Source of the DNA: Strigamia acuminata
Lineage: Eukaryota; Arthropoda; Chilopoda; Geophilomorpha; Linotaeniidae
Direction of reading: 5' to 3'
Length of the DNA stretch: 64,000 bases
Assembly: GCA_949358305.1 (NCBI GenBank)
Contig: OX442317.1
Coordinates: 14,202,491 to 14,266,490, forward strand
Under the pieces are notes generated by a model, which searched no databases, was not told where the DNA came from, and saw nothing but the letters and a program-made list of their open reading frames with translations. Shown here one piece after another: positions 21,125 to 33,200 of the stretch. The position numbers were made by a program, and so were the translations under genes. Position 1 is the first letter of the stretch. The number at the start of each line of letters is the position of its first letter.

Positions 21125-23480
21125 AGCACTTTTGTGCAAGCATTAGGGTTAGTGAAAGGTTAGGAGCCCAGAAGCAGAGTTCTTTCACTTTCTCGGTTGT
21201 TCTAGGACAGGGTACACTCGCCCTTAGTGACAAGGTGCGAGTCCAACAACCTTGATGTGAGAAAGGGCCAGGGATTCTATATTCTTTTCTTTTTTAGGCA
21301 GAGCCACGCGTTTTTTTTTTGGTTTAGTTTCGTATACTTACTCAAGGTGCATGGGGTAAAGTTCTTGAGGGTCCTCGTCAGTCGGGGCATGGTTTCGGTC
21401 TCGCGGGAGATGGAACGGAACTGTTTTTTGGGCGTGTCGGTTCTCTGGTGGACACTCGTGTTATTGGACCCAATACACGAGGAGCTAATCGGTTTTAGAG
21501 GGTGAACTTCATCACCATACTTTAATTCCTGTTGCTCACGTTCTCCTGAGCTTCTGAGCACTGTTCAACTTTCGGTCTTGTCCATTGCTCGTCCGAGATG
21601 GGCAGTAAACTTTGCCTTGGTACTTAGATTGTGCAAGGAAGTCTTCTCCTCCTTTGGATCCGGGTTTCTTTTTGCCTATGCATGAGATTGAGTCAGTTAA
21701 TTCGTCAGATGCGTCAAGCATTGGGAGATGTGCGATCAAAGTTGAGTGGATCGCAACTTGTTTTCACGCCCCCTCCTACCCAAAGTTTTGAGCAGAGAAG
21801 CACAAGTGTTTTTGGCTGAACACAGGTGCACAAGTTTTTTTGGGGTTCATGAGAGAAAAGGGCAGAGGTTAGAAATGAAGAGTAAGTCGTGATTTCGAGT
21901 CCCCTTGGGCTAGCTTCCAATAGGAGAACGTAGAGGCGACGATATAGTAGAAATTAGTAATTAGCCTTTTTTGTTAGTGTTTGATTTCGGAGCTTTTTGC
22001 GACGAGTCTGACGGTCACACGACCATGGGGTTGAGGTTAGTGGCGTATCAGATACTCGCGGAAGTCTTCTGAGATAAAAGCTTAGTTAGTCAAAGGTTAG
22101 TTAATTCATAGTTTATACTTTTAAAAGGTGGGTTTCTCTCACAAAGAAATTCACAGATGTTGTTTTTTTTCGACCTTTTCTGGCTCCGGCATTAGTGGTT
22201 TAAACGCCGTGGCAGCATTCTTCTTCTGTCGGGAGGAAAATGGGTTATGATAGGAAGGAAGGTTTAGCTGAGATGTTAGCCAGAGAGAAGGTCGAATGAG
22301 GAGAAAGCATTGAGGATAATTCGCGGTGTCAGGGGATACCCCTAGTTTTTCGTTAAAAAAAGGAATTATGTGTTGTGCGCTCTTAGATTCAAATTTTTGG
22401 CTTGTCTTGTGTTAGTTTAGCAGAGCCCTGCTTGTAGTGGAAAAAAAAATTGAGAAAAGATTTTGTACTACTAGTCGGGTGGGGCACGATTGAAGTTACT
22501 TGTCTTAAATTTAAGTGGCCGCTTCTCGTTGTGAGAGTTCTAGAGAGGTTTGAATGAAGATTTCACTAAGGGAGGGGTTTCGTTTTCTGCAATGTCAACA
22601 GGTAACTGTTTTTTAAAAAGTGAGCACAGTTTTCTTGATTTTTCAGGTGTAGTTAGACTGGGGGTGTGTTCTTTGACATTGCGTATTATTGGTTCCAATT
22701 GTTATTTTGGTTCATTACACAGTTTAGTTTAGTTCTTTCTAGTGGAAGATATTTAGTTTAAAGGAAATTGGGCACGAGTTTATCTTTGCAGTGAGTTGCC
22801 GCCTGAGTGGACGGTCGCTGGCTTGGCTGGTTGTTTATCATCAAGTCGTGAGTTGATCGCCTGTTTAGGTTGGTCGCTTGGCGTCCCAACGATGAATTGG
22901 TTGGTTTTTGCTTAGTTAGATAGGAATCTGCTTTAGCTTTCTGCGGCATTTTCGTTTCAGTTTGATGTCAACTTTGGCAGGCTTCCTGAATGGATCAATG
23001 GCTGAGCTCAGGTGCTTGCGTAAGTCGGTGTCTTTAGGGGCGAATTTTGTCTGAGGATTCAAACTACCTCTTAAAGGAAGTGTATGAGAAGTCGGTTCGT
23101 TAGTTTAGCTTTAAGGTTATTTGTGGTTTAGTGGTGTCTTGTCGTTGACTGACCCCATTGGTTGGGGGTCTCAGTTTCCCAAAGTTGACTGCAGGTCAAT
23201 CTCTATGGGAGAGACAAGCTCTTTTTTTTGTGATTGTTAGTCGTTTCTTTGTATTACGAGTTGCAGGTTAGAGTCCGGTTATTTTGCAGTATGTCTAGGA
23301 TCTTCTCGTTTCAGGGGACCCGCTCCTGTTCATGTTAATGTATTGTTAACAGAAGAGTCAATATATTTTCGATTTGGGAAAAGGGGTTCTATGATTCGTT
23401 GTGGATTCTTGCCAAGGGATATAGGCATGGTGAAAGTCAGTATGCTCGGTCTTTTCTCCATGAATGCGGTTCCTTCAGGG

Positions 23481-23512
23481 CGGCTGCTCTCTTCTTTTTT
23501 GGCCGGCAGCGA
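23481..23512 (+). promoter_or_regulatory. Pre-3'LTR pyrimidine tract plus GC box (E2)
   Basis: TGCTCTCTTCTTTTTT followed by GGCCGGCAGCGA ends exactly at the 3' LTR. The same order of a pyrimidine tract and a GC-rich box is seen in BEL and E1. Confidence 0.5.
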
Positions 23513-25091
23513 TGTTGCGAGCAAGAACGCAACAAAAAGGATCTGGAGATTTCACGTTGTTCATCTTCTGAAAGAAAGAAAAGGCTTTTTAATTTTGTTG
23601 TCAAGTTTAGATAGATTTTTAACACATATCTGACATGCCCAGTTGGTTTGCCGCTTTGTTGTCACGATCCTGGTAGTTCAAGAGGGTTGTCACTTCGCCT
23701 GCCACACCTGGAATGTTTGAAAGTTGTGTTTTTAGTCTTTTGTAATTAATTTATGTGTCTTTTTCACGTTTCTGAGTTATTTCTAGTATTTGTAAGTTCT
23801 CTCCTGTTTCCAGTTCACTTGCGAAGGAGATAGGCGTGCATCGGCAAGATGGCCGCCATAGCGCAAGTGAACTGGGAGATGGGAAGAACCTGAAATAAGC
23901 ACAATTTTAGTTTTTGGTGCTTATTTTGCTTGTGATTTAATTTATACTAACTTGTATTGGTGTTTAAGGTAGTCCACAGGTGTCTTGGGTCGCTGGATGG
24001 GCGTTGGACATCGTTTGTGAGCGTTTGCGAGCGTCGGGCGTGAGCGTACGCCTTGCGACGCCTCTCGTGGTCGTGTGGGTCCTGCAAATGAGTTGAATTG
24101 GTCGGGTTTCAATGCCCAAGCACTGGGAAAGCTGTACTGACCGTTCTAAGACGCAGATCCATCGTTGAGAAGGCCTGTGAGTCGCTCGCGACCTTGTTTG
24201 GCTCCATTCACGTCATTTTAGCAGTTGCATGGTCGCCATCTTGGATTTGGTGCTGCACTGTTGCCCTGTTATTATTTCTTTTGGGGTTTTGAGGAGACCT
24301 GGACATAGGGAATATTTACTAGTTATTGTTTGTATAAATTACCAATATTAAGGGTTGTTAATCTAAGCTTTTACCTTTGTTATTGTATGGTTGTTACGGG
24401 TTAAGGTTTGTGACACTTTGCGCCCTCTTTTGGTGGCAATTGGGGTTTGGGCTCAGCATTGTGTTTTGAGTGCAGTTAATGTTAGTTTTAGCCTTTGAAT
24501 TATCTGTTAAGTTTGAGTGAAGTGCTGTTTGCACAGGTCATACTGTTTTCAAGGTGTTAGGTTAAGTTTTGCCTTTATTTATGTTAAGTTTGACATCTGT
24601 TGTCTATATACGGAAACCTTGTTGGCACTATTGTTATTATTCAAATCTGTATTGTTTGGTCACTGACATTTATTGTAATCAGGTGACCAGTTGTTAAGAG
24701 TAGGTTGCTAAAGAAGCAACTCAGTTGTTATCAGTTGTTAAGTATTAAATCCAGTTGATATTTTTCCTCCTTCTTTGGATAAATTATTCCTGGGTTTATT
24801 TTACTTCAATAAACAGGATGACTTGTGAGTAGAGAGCTTTGCCTGCTCTCCTCCTCCCTGGGAGCACAGAATTTCTACCCAGCAGCTAAAGAGGTTTTGC
24901 CAATCACTTCATCTAAATGCAGTTAGGCCTAGTTTCATGCAGTCAGGCCTAATCCTTCTTCAAGTTAGGCTTGGGCTCAGAGAAAGGATTTCAGCTTGTT
25001 TCATCAACCACTATACAGTCTCGGGCGGTTTCCAGAGTTTGGTGACCAATTCGCCAGTCCTCCCCTGTGAGATCCAAGGTTGTTTGCTACA
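23513..25091 (+). repeat. E2 3' LTR (1579 bp)
   Basis: Direct repeat of 16460-18038. Followed by the CCTT target-site copy and resumption of the satellite monomer in phase. Confidence 0.9.
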
Positions 25092-27786
25092 CCTTCTACT
25101 AAGGTTTAAACACTATTTCTGAACATTCAGAGACATTGGTCTTGTGGTGTTTGTGCTAAGTCAACTGTGATGTCAAATGAGATCAAAAGTTTATTCTTTC
25201 AAATTATTGCTTGGATGTTGCTAAAACTTACATTGAAGCCTTCTACTAAGGTTTAAACACTATTTCAGAACATTCAGAGACATTGGTTTGTGGTGTTTGT
25301 GCTAAGTCAACTGTGATGTCAAATGAGATCAAAAGTTTATTCTTTCAAATTATTGCTTGGATGTTGCTAAAACTTACATTGAAGCCTTCTACTAAGGTTT
25401 AAACACTATTTCTGAACATTCAGAGACATTGGTCTTGTGATGTTTGTGCTAAGTCAACTGTGATGTCAAATGGGATCAAAAGTTTATTCTTCCAAATCAT
25501 TGCTTGGATGTTGCTAAAACTTACATTGAAGCTTTCTACTAAGGTTTAAACACTATTTCAGAACATTCAGAAACATTGGTCTTGTGATGTTTGTGCTAAG
25601 TCAACTGTGATGTCAAATGGGATCAAAAGTTTATTCTTCCAAATCATTGCTTGGATGTTGCTAAAACTTACATTGAAGCCTTCTACTAAGGTTTAAACAC
25701 TATTTCAGAACATTCAGAGACATTGGTCTTGTGATGTTTGTGCTAAGTCAACTGTGATGTCAAATGAGATCAAAAGTTTATTCTTTCAAATCATTGCTTG
25801 GATGTTGCTAAAACTTACATTAAAGCTTTCTACTAAGGTTTAAACACTATTTCAGAACATTTAGAGACATTGGTCTTGTGATGTTTGTGCTAAGTCAACT
25901 GTGATGAGATCAAAAGTCTATTTTTCAAAATCATTGCTTGGATGTTGCTAAAACTTACATTGAAGCCTTCTACTAAGGTTTAAACACTATTTCAGAACAT
26001 TCAGACACATTGGTCTTGTGGTGTTTGTGCTAAGTCAACTGTGACGTCAAATAAGATCAAAAGTTTATTCTTTCAAATCATTGCTTGGATGTTGCTAAAA
26101 CTTACATTAAAGCTTTCTACTAAGGTTTAAACACTATTTCAGAACATTCAGAGACATTGGTCTTGTGATGTTTGTGCTAAGTCAACTGTGATGAGATCAA
26201 AAGTCTATTCTCCCAAATCATTGCTTGGATGTTGCTAAAACTTACATTGAAGCCTTCTACTAAGGTTTAAACACTATTTCAGAACATTCAGAGACATTGG
26301 TTTGTGGTGTTTGTGCTAAGTCAACTGTGATGTCAAATGAGATCAAAAGTTTATTCTTTCAAATTATTGCTTGGATGTTGCTAAAACTTACATTGAAGCC
26401 TTCTACTAAGGTTTAAACACTATTTCTGAACATTCAGAGACATTGGTCTTGTGGTGTTTGTGCTAAGTCAACTGTGATGTCAAATGAGATCAAAAGTTTA
26501 TTCTTTTAAATTATTGCTTGGATGTTGCTAAAACTAACATTGAAGCCTTCTACTAAGGTTTAAACACTATTTCAGAACATTCAGAGACATTGGTTTGTGG
26601 TGTTTGTGCTAAGTCAACTGTGATGTCAAATGAGATCAAAAGTTTATTCTTTCAAATTATTGCTTGGATGTTGCTAAAACTTACATTAAAGCTTTCTACT
26701 AAGGTTTAAACACTATTTCAGAACATTCAGAGACATTGGTCTTGTGATGTTTGTGCTAAGTCAACTGTGATGAGATCAAAAGTCTATTCTCCCAAATCAT
26801 TGCTTGGATGTTGCTAAAACTTACATTGAAGCCTTCTACTAAGGTTTAAACACTATTTCAGAACATTCAGAGACATTGGTTTGTGGTGTTTGTGCTAAGT
26901 CAACTGTGATGTCAAATGAGATCAAAAGTTTATTCTTTCAAATTATTGCTTGGATGTTGCTAACACTTACATTGAAGCCTTCTACTAAGGTTTAAACACT
27001 ATTTCTAAACATTCAGAGACATTGATCTTGTGGTGTTTGTGCTAAGTCAACTGTGACGTCAAATGAGATCAAAAGTTTATTCTTTCAAATTATTGCTTGG
27101 ATGTTGCTAAAACTTACATTGAAGCTTTCTACTAAGGTTTAAACACTATTTCAGAACATTCAGAAACATTGGTCTTGTGATGTTTGTGCTAAGTCAACTG
27201 TGATGTCAAATGGGATCAAAAGTTTATTCTTCCAAATCATTGCTTGGATGTTGCTAAAACTTACATTGAAGCTTTCTACTAAGGTTTAAACACTATTTCA
27301 GAACATTCAGAGACATTGGTCTTGTGATGTTTGTGCTAAGTCAACTGTGATGAGATCAAAAGTCTATTCTCCAAAATCATTGCTTGGATGTTGCTAAAAC
27401 TTACATTGAAGCCTTCTACTAAGGTTTAAACACTATTTCAGAACATTCAGACACATTGGTCTTGTGGTGTTTGTGCTAAGTCAACTGTGACGTCAAATGA
27501 GATCAAAAGTTTATTCTTTCAAATTATTGCTTGGATGTTGCTAAAACTTACATTGAAGCTTTCTACTAAGGTTTAAACACTATTTCAGAACATTCAGAAA
27601 CATTGGTCTTGTGATGTTTGTGCTAAGTCAACTGTGATGTCAAATGGGATCAAAAGTTTATTCTTCCAAATCATTGCTTGGATGTTGCTAAAACTTACAT
27701 TGAAGCTTTCTACTAAGGTTTAAACACTATTTCAGAACATTCAGAAACATTGGTCTTGTGATGTTTGTGCTAAGTCAACTGTGATG
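25092..27786. repeat. Satellite array, block 2
   Basis: About 18 monomers continuous in phase with block 1 across the E2 insertion. It includes variants with CTATTTTTC and with TGACGTCAAATAAG. It ends in GATG, the BEL target-site copy. No gene. Confidence 0.95.
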
Positions 27787-28907
27787 TGTTGCAAGACAGC
27801 GTGGAAGAATTGTTGTGCTGAGATTGTGTCAATAAATATTACTAATTGCTTTGATTTGTTTAATTTTCCTTTAGTGTTTTATTTTTCATAATTAATTGAT
27901 ATTTTTCACTTTACAGGAATTTTGACTTATTAAAATGTTTTTCACTGATTTTTATTGTCACTTTTCAATTTATTGTAGTGTTATTACCTTGCTAATATTT
28001 TATCCGTGTCTTTTTGAGTGCATTTATGAACCTTTTTATTAATTTTCCCTGATTTTGTGTTTATTGCGTGCAGTTCTAATGTTTTCTTCGTTTTCTGGCA
28101 TACATTTGCGATGCTCGTTACGTCATGTTTCGGTTCCTAGCGGACTTTTGCTTCCGTCTTCTAACCTTTCGTTTAGTGTTTTAAAATTCATTTGGATTTC
28201 TTTTTACATTTGTTTCAGACTAATTCGGGTCTGATCTTTCTTTCTGGATGCATTAGAACTGCCCAAATTGCTTCGATCGGTTGTTTCAAACGTTCGTTGT
28301 CGGCTGCCGTAAAAGCGTAGCCGAGAATGTTCGGTTCGAGCAACATATTCGTATTTATTAAACTTGTGTGTATTATTTCAGTATTTTGTAATGGGAATTA
28401 TTAATTACTCTTGTAATTTAATCATTACTTTATTCGTTATTTACATTGAGTGCCTTTTATTCCAATTTCGAATTGTTTTGACGCTTTTGAAATGTTCGCC
28501 GGACGCCATGTTTGATCCAACACCTTTGTTTTGTTCGCCGATCGCCATGTTTGTCCCAAGCGACGATTACACAATGTAACCGTTATTTTTGTATTTTATA
28601 TTCTTATATTCTGCATTTACTTTTTCATTTCGAAGTGTTTTCACCTGTATTCTTTGCTAATTTTGCATTTTTATTCCGTTCGGAATTCAAATGTTTTGAT
28701 TGCATCATTTTGCTTGACGCTGATTGGCTGTCTCGATCGTCTGCTTGACGATCATTGTTTTCACTCCGTTTGCACTGTTTTACTGTTTTGATCTTATTGT
28801 TGTGATTAGATTATTTATTCCTGGTATTCTTGTGGTCATTTTGGTATATCGCAATCTTTATTTCGTGCAGTTTTTATGTAACTACAACTTTGCTGTGATT
28901 TCGTTTC

Positions 28908-28929
28908 CTCCGTTGCTATGACAACGGAG
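28908..28929. promoter_or_regulatory. RFX X-box-like palindrome in the BEL LTR
   Basis: CTCCGTTG, loop CTATGA, CAACGGAG: an 8-bp perfect stem whose core GTTGCTATGACAAC closely resembles the known RFX X-box palindrome. Six T's follow. Copy at 36677-36698. Confidence 0.5.
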
Positions 28930-28986
28930 TTTTTTGTGTATCTGTATTTCGCCGCTATCGGCTTGGCGCGTGCCGTAATTGGGTAC

Positions 28987-29039
28987 TGCGCATGTGCGGT
29001 TCCTCAGGAACCAATGTAATCAGTGTATTTTATTCAGTT
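28987..29039 (+). promoter_or_regulatory. BEL LTR core promoter
   Basis: In order: NRF1-like TGCGCATGTGCGG (28987-28999), palindrome GGTTCC-TCA-GGAACC (28998-29012), CCAAT (29011-29015), and an arthropod-type initiator TCAGTT (29034-29039). Transcription from the initiator would put AATAAA about 20 nt downstream, so the signal falls inside a short R. No well-placed TATA box. Copy at +7769. Confidence 0.45.
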
Positions 29040-29054
29040 CTCAACTAACTTTTT

Positions 29055-29060
29055 AATAAA
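29055..29060 (+). promoter_or_regulatory. Poly(A) signal AATAAA, BEL LTR
   Basis: AATAAA in TTTTTAATAAACAAG. The 3' LTR copy is at 36824-36829. Confidence 0.6.
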
Positions 29061-29167
29061 CAAGTTGTTTTTTGTTTACTCCCGTCTTTTCTATTCTCAG
29101 CCTTAGTTTTCAATGTGTTGTGAGTAGTTAAGCCTTTCCCTGGATTAGCCATTGATTCAGCACTCCA

Positions 29168-29872
29168 TTGGATATTAATCATCGGTGTTCTCATCAATGC
29201 TCCATGCATTCAACAATAGTTTTCAGTGCGGATTTGTGTTCTCAGCGCGGTTTTCGTACGAATTTAACAATACGATCACTTGAGTTTTTAGAAGCGGGAA
29301 ATTCAAATAGCCCCGACCCCATTCTTGGCTGTTTGGTGTTGTCAGACCGCAACATCGAATACGTTCTTTTGGTAGCCGTGACCAGGATATCGTCTGCTTT
29401 TCGTGAGTGTTTCCGTTACGTCAGTGATACGTTAGCTTGTTCATCTGGTTCGAGCAGCGGAATTTACGTTCGTGTGTCGTCGTCTGCAAAGCGTGTCGTC
29501 GTTCAATGTGACTACAGTCGCAACGGTGACATTTTGTGCGTCGATTACGAACATTTGAGTGCCAGCAACGATTTCCTACGGTCGCCATCTTGGATTTGGA
29601 TAACACAACGCGCTGTGCTGAGGAGTCGATTCGCCCCTGGATTTATTGCTTTTCTTGTGTTTTTTCATTCAGTGCATTTATTTTGGAGGTTTTGTTTGCA
29701 TGAGGGTATTGTTTTGGGTATTCTTTTTGGTGTTATTGCTGTTTCATATGCTAATCTTAAGGGAAATTTAGTAAAAGTGAATTTTATTGCAAATTGTTTT
29801 AGTGTTTTCTTTAATTTTATGCATGCATCTCCATATAACTGGCCTAACCAGGGGAGATTTAGATTTTTTTGA
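29168..29872 (+). CDS. BEL leader ORF (234 aa) spanning U5, PBS and leader; uncertain
   Basis: A 234-codon frame opens in U5 and stays open through the LTR end and primer binding site to 29872, upstream of gag-pol. Such length is unlikely by chance in AT-rich DNA, and E1 has an ORF in the same place. I do not recognise the product. The N-terminal part has several Cys, His and Ser residues, and residues about 155-225 are strongly hydrophobic, suggesting two membrane segments. That could simply reflect T-rich sequence. If translated it precedes gag-pol on the same RNA and would reduce its initiation; if not, it is an accident. Confidence 0.25.
   Translation: MDINHRCSHQCSMHSTIVFSADLCSQRGFRTNLTIRSLEFLEAGNSNSPDPILGCLVLSDRNIEYVLLVAVTRISSAFRECFRYVSDTLACSSGSSSGIYVRVSSSAKRVVVQCDYSRNGDILCVDYEHLSASNDFLRSPSWIWITQRAVLRSRFAPGFIAFLVFFHSVHLFWRFCLHEGIVLGILFGVIAVSYANLKGNLVKVNFIANCFSVFFNFMHASPYNWPNQGRFRFF
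29370..29387 (+). promoter_or_regulatory. Primer binding site (tRNA-His-like), BEL
   Basis: TGGTAGCCGTGACCAGGA starts 15 nt after the LTR end. Apart from one inserted A it matches the tRNA-His 3' complement TGGTGCCGTGAC recalled from general knowledge. The gap to the LTR is unusually long. Confidence 0.55.
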
Positions 29873-30267
29873 AGCTTGTTGCTGGTCAGTCTCTCATTGC
29901 AAGGGCTGTCAGTTATTAACGTTAAAATTTAATAGTGGTTTTCGTGCGAATTTCGTTCCAAACGAATCGCCGAAAATATTTCAAACTTGTGTAGGACTTT
30001 TTGAGTCACGTTTTTCATACGTGATCAAGGTCGCTCGTTTGTTTTAGCATCCTTGATTGCTAAAACACTCGATATTCTTGTGCATTTTCAATTGATTTTT
30101 TGTCATTTGGGCAATTAAACGTTGAAAAATTCTGTGTATTTTTTTTGGGGGATAAAATTGAAAATTTTATTCTTTTAAAAAATTGAAAGCGAAGTGTTTT
30201 TTGTCAAACGAGATTTTATCTTCCTTTTCGCAATTTGCAGCCGTGAATTTGTGAGAGGAGAGAAAAC
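29388..30267 (+). other. BEL untranslated leader
   Basis: Noncoding leader between the PBS and the gag-pol start. It holds the YY1-like 20-mer at 29580-29599 and the stem-bulge-stem motif at 29829-29856. The last 200 bp are T-rich with a pyrimidine tract and TTTGCAG just before 30241, which could serve as a splice acceptor. Confidence 0.6.
29829..29856 (+). ncRNA. Stem-bulge-stem leader motif (candidate packaging signal), BEL
   Basis: CTCC, ATATAA, CTGG, loop CCTAA, CCAG, G, GGAG. Same geometry as 18424-18451 in E2, with a compensated inner stem pair. The leader position, in an autonomous element and in one needing help in trans, suits a dimerisation or encapsidation signal (inference). Confidence 0.6.
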
Positions 30268-33200
30268 ATGGCAGATCCTTCCGTGCAAAACATGATCACT
30301 CCAGAACAACTCGAGATTCTGGAGACAAAATGGGAAGCGCTACTCACTTCACTCTCCGCTTTGCTGACTGTATCGGAGCAGACCAGCGACCCGGGAGAGT
30401 TGGAGGCGCTATTATCTACAGCAAATATTCGAGAGACACGTGCTGTCAATGAACTCAATGATCTTCAAATACATTCTGAACATGGATTTTATCTTGAAGC
30501 CATTGAAAAACTCGAAGCAGTTCAAACAAGAGTGGATCTTCTCCGCGGACGTTGGGAAGTATCGAAACGGTCCCTTCCTACACTGGGAGGAAGACTAAAT
30601 ATGTCAACTGCATCTGGCGGTCATACGACAATGAATGCTTCTTTCCGAAAAATCCAGAAGTTGCCAAAATTGGAGTCTGTGAAGTTTGATGGGGACATTT
30701 TGAAGTACAAGACCTTCAAAAGTAACTTTGAAACTTCAGTACATAAGGACCCAGACTTGAGCGACGTGGAGAAGCTTCAATATCTACAGACAATGTGTGT
30801 TGGTGAAGCAGCCACTTTGATTTCCACTTTTCCCTTGATCGAGGAATCATACCATTTGGCTCGTGAAGAGTTGGAGAGAAACTACGGGGATGAGGACGCA
30901 CAGCAAACTGCCCTCATCAGATCAATTAGAGAAATGAAAATTGTTACGAGTGTCTATCCAACTAAAGCGTTAAGAACAAATTTAACCAAAATTTCTTCAA
31001 CCGTCAGACTCCTCGAGCAGTTGAAAATACCCATACAAACTTCAGGTGCTTTTCTCATGCCGGATATTATCAGCAAATTTCCAACTCAAATGGCATTGCG
31101 TTTTTATCAGGTGCATGGAATTCAAAACAAAAACATTATGACACTACTTGACTTTTTCTTGAAGGAAGTAGCTATGGCGGAAAGAACTGACAATTCTTCT
31201 CATTCTGAAAAAGTGAAGAAGGATAAAACTGAAGTCGAAAAAGGCAAGCAAAAGGGTTCCATGACCACGTGTGCTGCGACTCAAGATTCTAAGCCGCAAT
31301 CAAATGCTAAAGTGAAGTCCGGAGAGTCCAAACAAGACAACAAATCTTCCAACTCGAAGACCATCAAGTGTATTTTTTGTGAAGAAGACCATTTGAATGG
31401 TTCATGCAAAAAGGAATTCGAAGTTAATGCGAAGATTGAAATCATCAAAAAGAATAGACTTTGCTTCAATTGTTTTAGAACTGGCCATCGCGTCGGGGAC
31501 TGTAAAGTGAAGTTTTCCTGCAAACATTGTGGCGGAAGACACCACTCCACCATTTGTAGAAAATCGGATGTGAAGAATTCATCAAGCATTGTCGAGAAGC
31601 CCAAGGAGCCACAAGTGACAACACACGTCTCGTGCGCGATCTCCGCGACTCTTCAATTAATGATCTTCACTGCAAACCTCAAAACCAAAAATGGAGGATC
31701 CCACAACATCCGAGGAATGATAGATCCAGGCAGTCACCGATCTTTCATAACAACTGAGTTAGTAGAAAGAATCAAGTTGAAAAAGTGCGGCAGCATTTCG
31801 GCCACGACACAACGCTTCAATGATTCTACTCCTGCTTCAACGGATTATGACGTTTTTAACGTTACTTTGAAAAGCAGAAATGACACACAAGAAATCAAAA
31901 TGACAATGTTATCGGTCGAAAATCTACCAAGAGTACAAGGAATTTTAAACTCCACTGTGATAGAAAAGGTGAAAGGATTAAATCTTGAGTTGGCTGAAGA
32001 ATTGCCTGCCAAAACATCCCAAATTGACATTTTATTAGGAGTGGATGTTTGGTGGAAAATTCTCAAAGACGGCAAGAGGAAAATCAACGAGGATTTGGGC
32101 CTTATAAACACTTTATTTGGCTGGGTTCTCACCGGTGCAGCTGGAAACATCGATTTATTTGATGATGAAGCCGACTTAACCACGTGTTGCAACACTTGCA
32201 ACGTTGATATAAATGAGAAGTTGGACAAGCTCTGGAATTTGGAGGCAATCGGGATAGATTCGGGAGAAAAGGATTCCGACTTTATTCGAGATCGATTCGA
32301 ATCCACGACAACACGTTTGGAGGACGGAAGATATGAAGTGATGCTCCCCTTCAATGGACAGGAAAAGGAGTTAGAATCGAATTGGGAGTTGGCAATGAAT
32401 CAACTCGCAAATACGCTTAAACGAATCGATGCAAATGAGGACTATAAAAAACGTTACGACGACTCAATGTGGCAGTACATCGAGGAAAATCACGCGGAGG
32501 AAGTCCCAAAGGAGGAACGTTTTCTCAAGAAGGGGATATATAATATACCTCACCACCCCGTCATAAAAGAGGATCGAGATACTTCCAAATTTAGAGTAGT
32601 GTTTAACGCGTCTTCATCCAAGAAGGGAAAACTTTCCCTCAATGACTGTTTATTTCCGGGACCTTCCCTCAACCCTGACTTAATTCTTGTGATTGTGAGA
32701 TTTCGTCTCTATTGCATTCCGATAATAGCGGATATCAAGCAGGCATTCCTGCAGGTTATGATCAACCCGACTCAAAGAAACTTTCTACGCTTTCTGTGGG
32801 TGGCTCGTAATTATTTTAAACAGCCTTATTCGTGGCAAAACCTGTGGAACAACATTATGATACTGAGAATGATCGTCGTGCCCTTTGGTGTTATTTCCTC
32901 ACCATTCCTCCTATGCGCAACCATTAGAAAACATGCAAAACAATTCGAGAAAACACACGCCAAAGAAGTTGATGCGCTTGATGATGGAATTTTTATGGAT
33001 GACTTAACATCTGGAGGAGATTTTCCAGCCGACACGACGACCCATTGCGAGAGATTGAAGATGATTTTGGACAGCGGAAAACTTCCCCTTGTGAAGTGGG
33101 CGACTTGCAGTAAAGACGTCTTCGAGAACTTGAAAAAAGAGGGATTCCACATGCGGGGCGAGGATTTTTCTAGTCTTGGAATCATTAAAATGCTCGGCAT

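Larger units (their letters stand above)
18039..23512 (+). other. E2 internal region without gag-pol
   Basis: A 5.5-kb interior rich in T and G on the sense strand. The frames present are short (130 codons or fewer) and hydrophobic only because of T-runs; none shows a retroelement domain. One frame (18075-18467) begins 6 nt after the PBS and could be a leader ORF, but I cannot support it as coding. Recognisable parts are the PBS, the stem-bulge-stem motif at 18424-18451, the hairpin array at 20788-21124 and the pre-3'LTR motif. Confidence 0.75.
16460..25091 (+). mobile_element. E2: large non-autonomous LTR retroelement (8.6 kb)
   Basis: Bounded by 1579-bp direct LTRs beginning TGTTGCG and ending GCTACA, and flanked by a 4-bp target-site duplication CCTT (16456-16459 and 25092-25095) within a satellite monomer. 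Sense is plus: AATAAA lies near the LTR 3' end, the primer binding site follows the left LTR, and the pre-3'LTR motif precedes the right one. The 5.5-kb interior has no gag-pol frame. I saw no difference between the LTRs in the parts compared, so insertion was recent and needed proteins from elsewhere. LTR length, termini, TSD length and PBS type all match the BEL element at 27787-37123. Confidence 0.9.
27787..29354 (+). repeat. BEL 5' LTR (1568 bp)
   Basis: Duplicated at offset 7769. U3 contains repeated CGCCATGTTTG segments, an X-box hairpin and an NRF1/CCAAT/initiator promoter. AATAAA lies at 29055-29060, leaving a U5 of nearly 300 bp. Confidence 0.95.

Noticed and set aside
28364-28921. 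Overlapping 65-86 aa frames in the BEL LTR
   Set aside because: Repeated only because the LTR is repeated; T-rich chance frames upstream of the likely transcription start.
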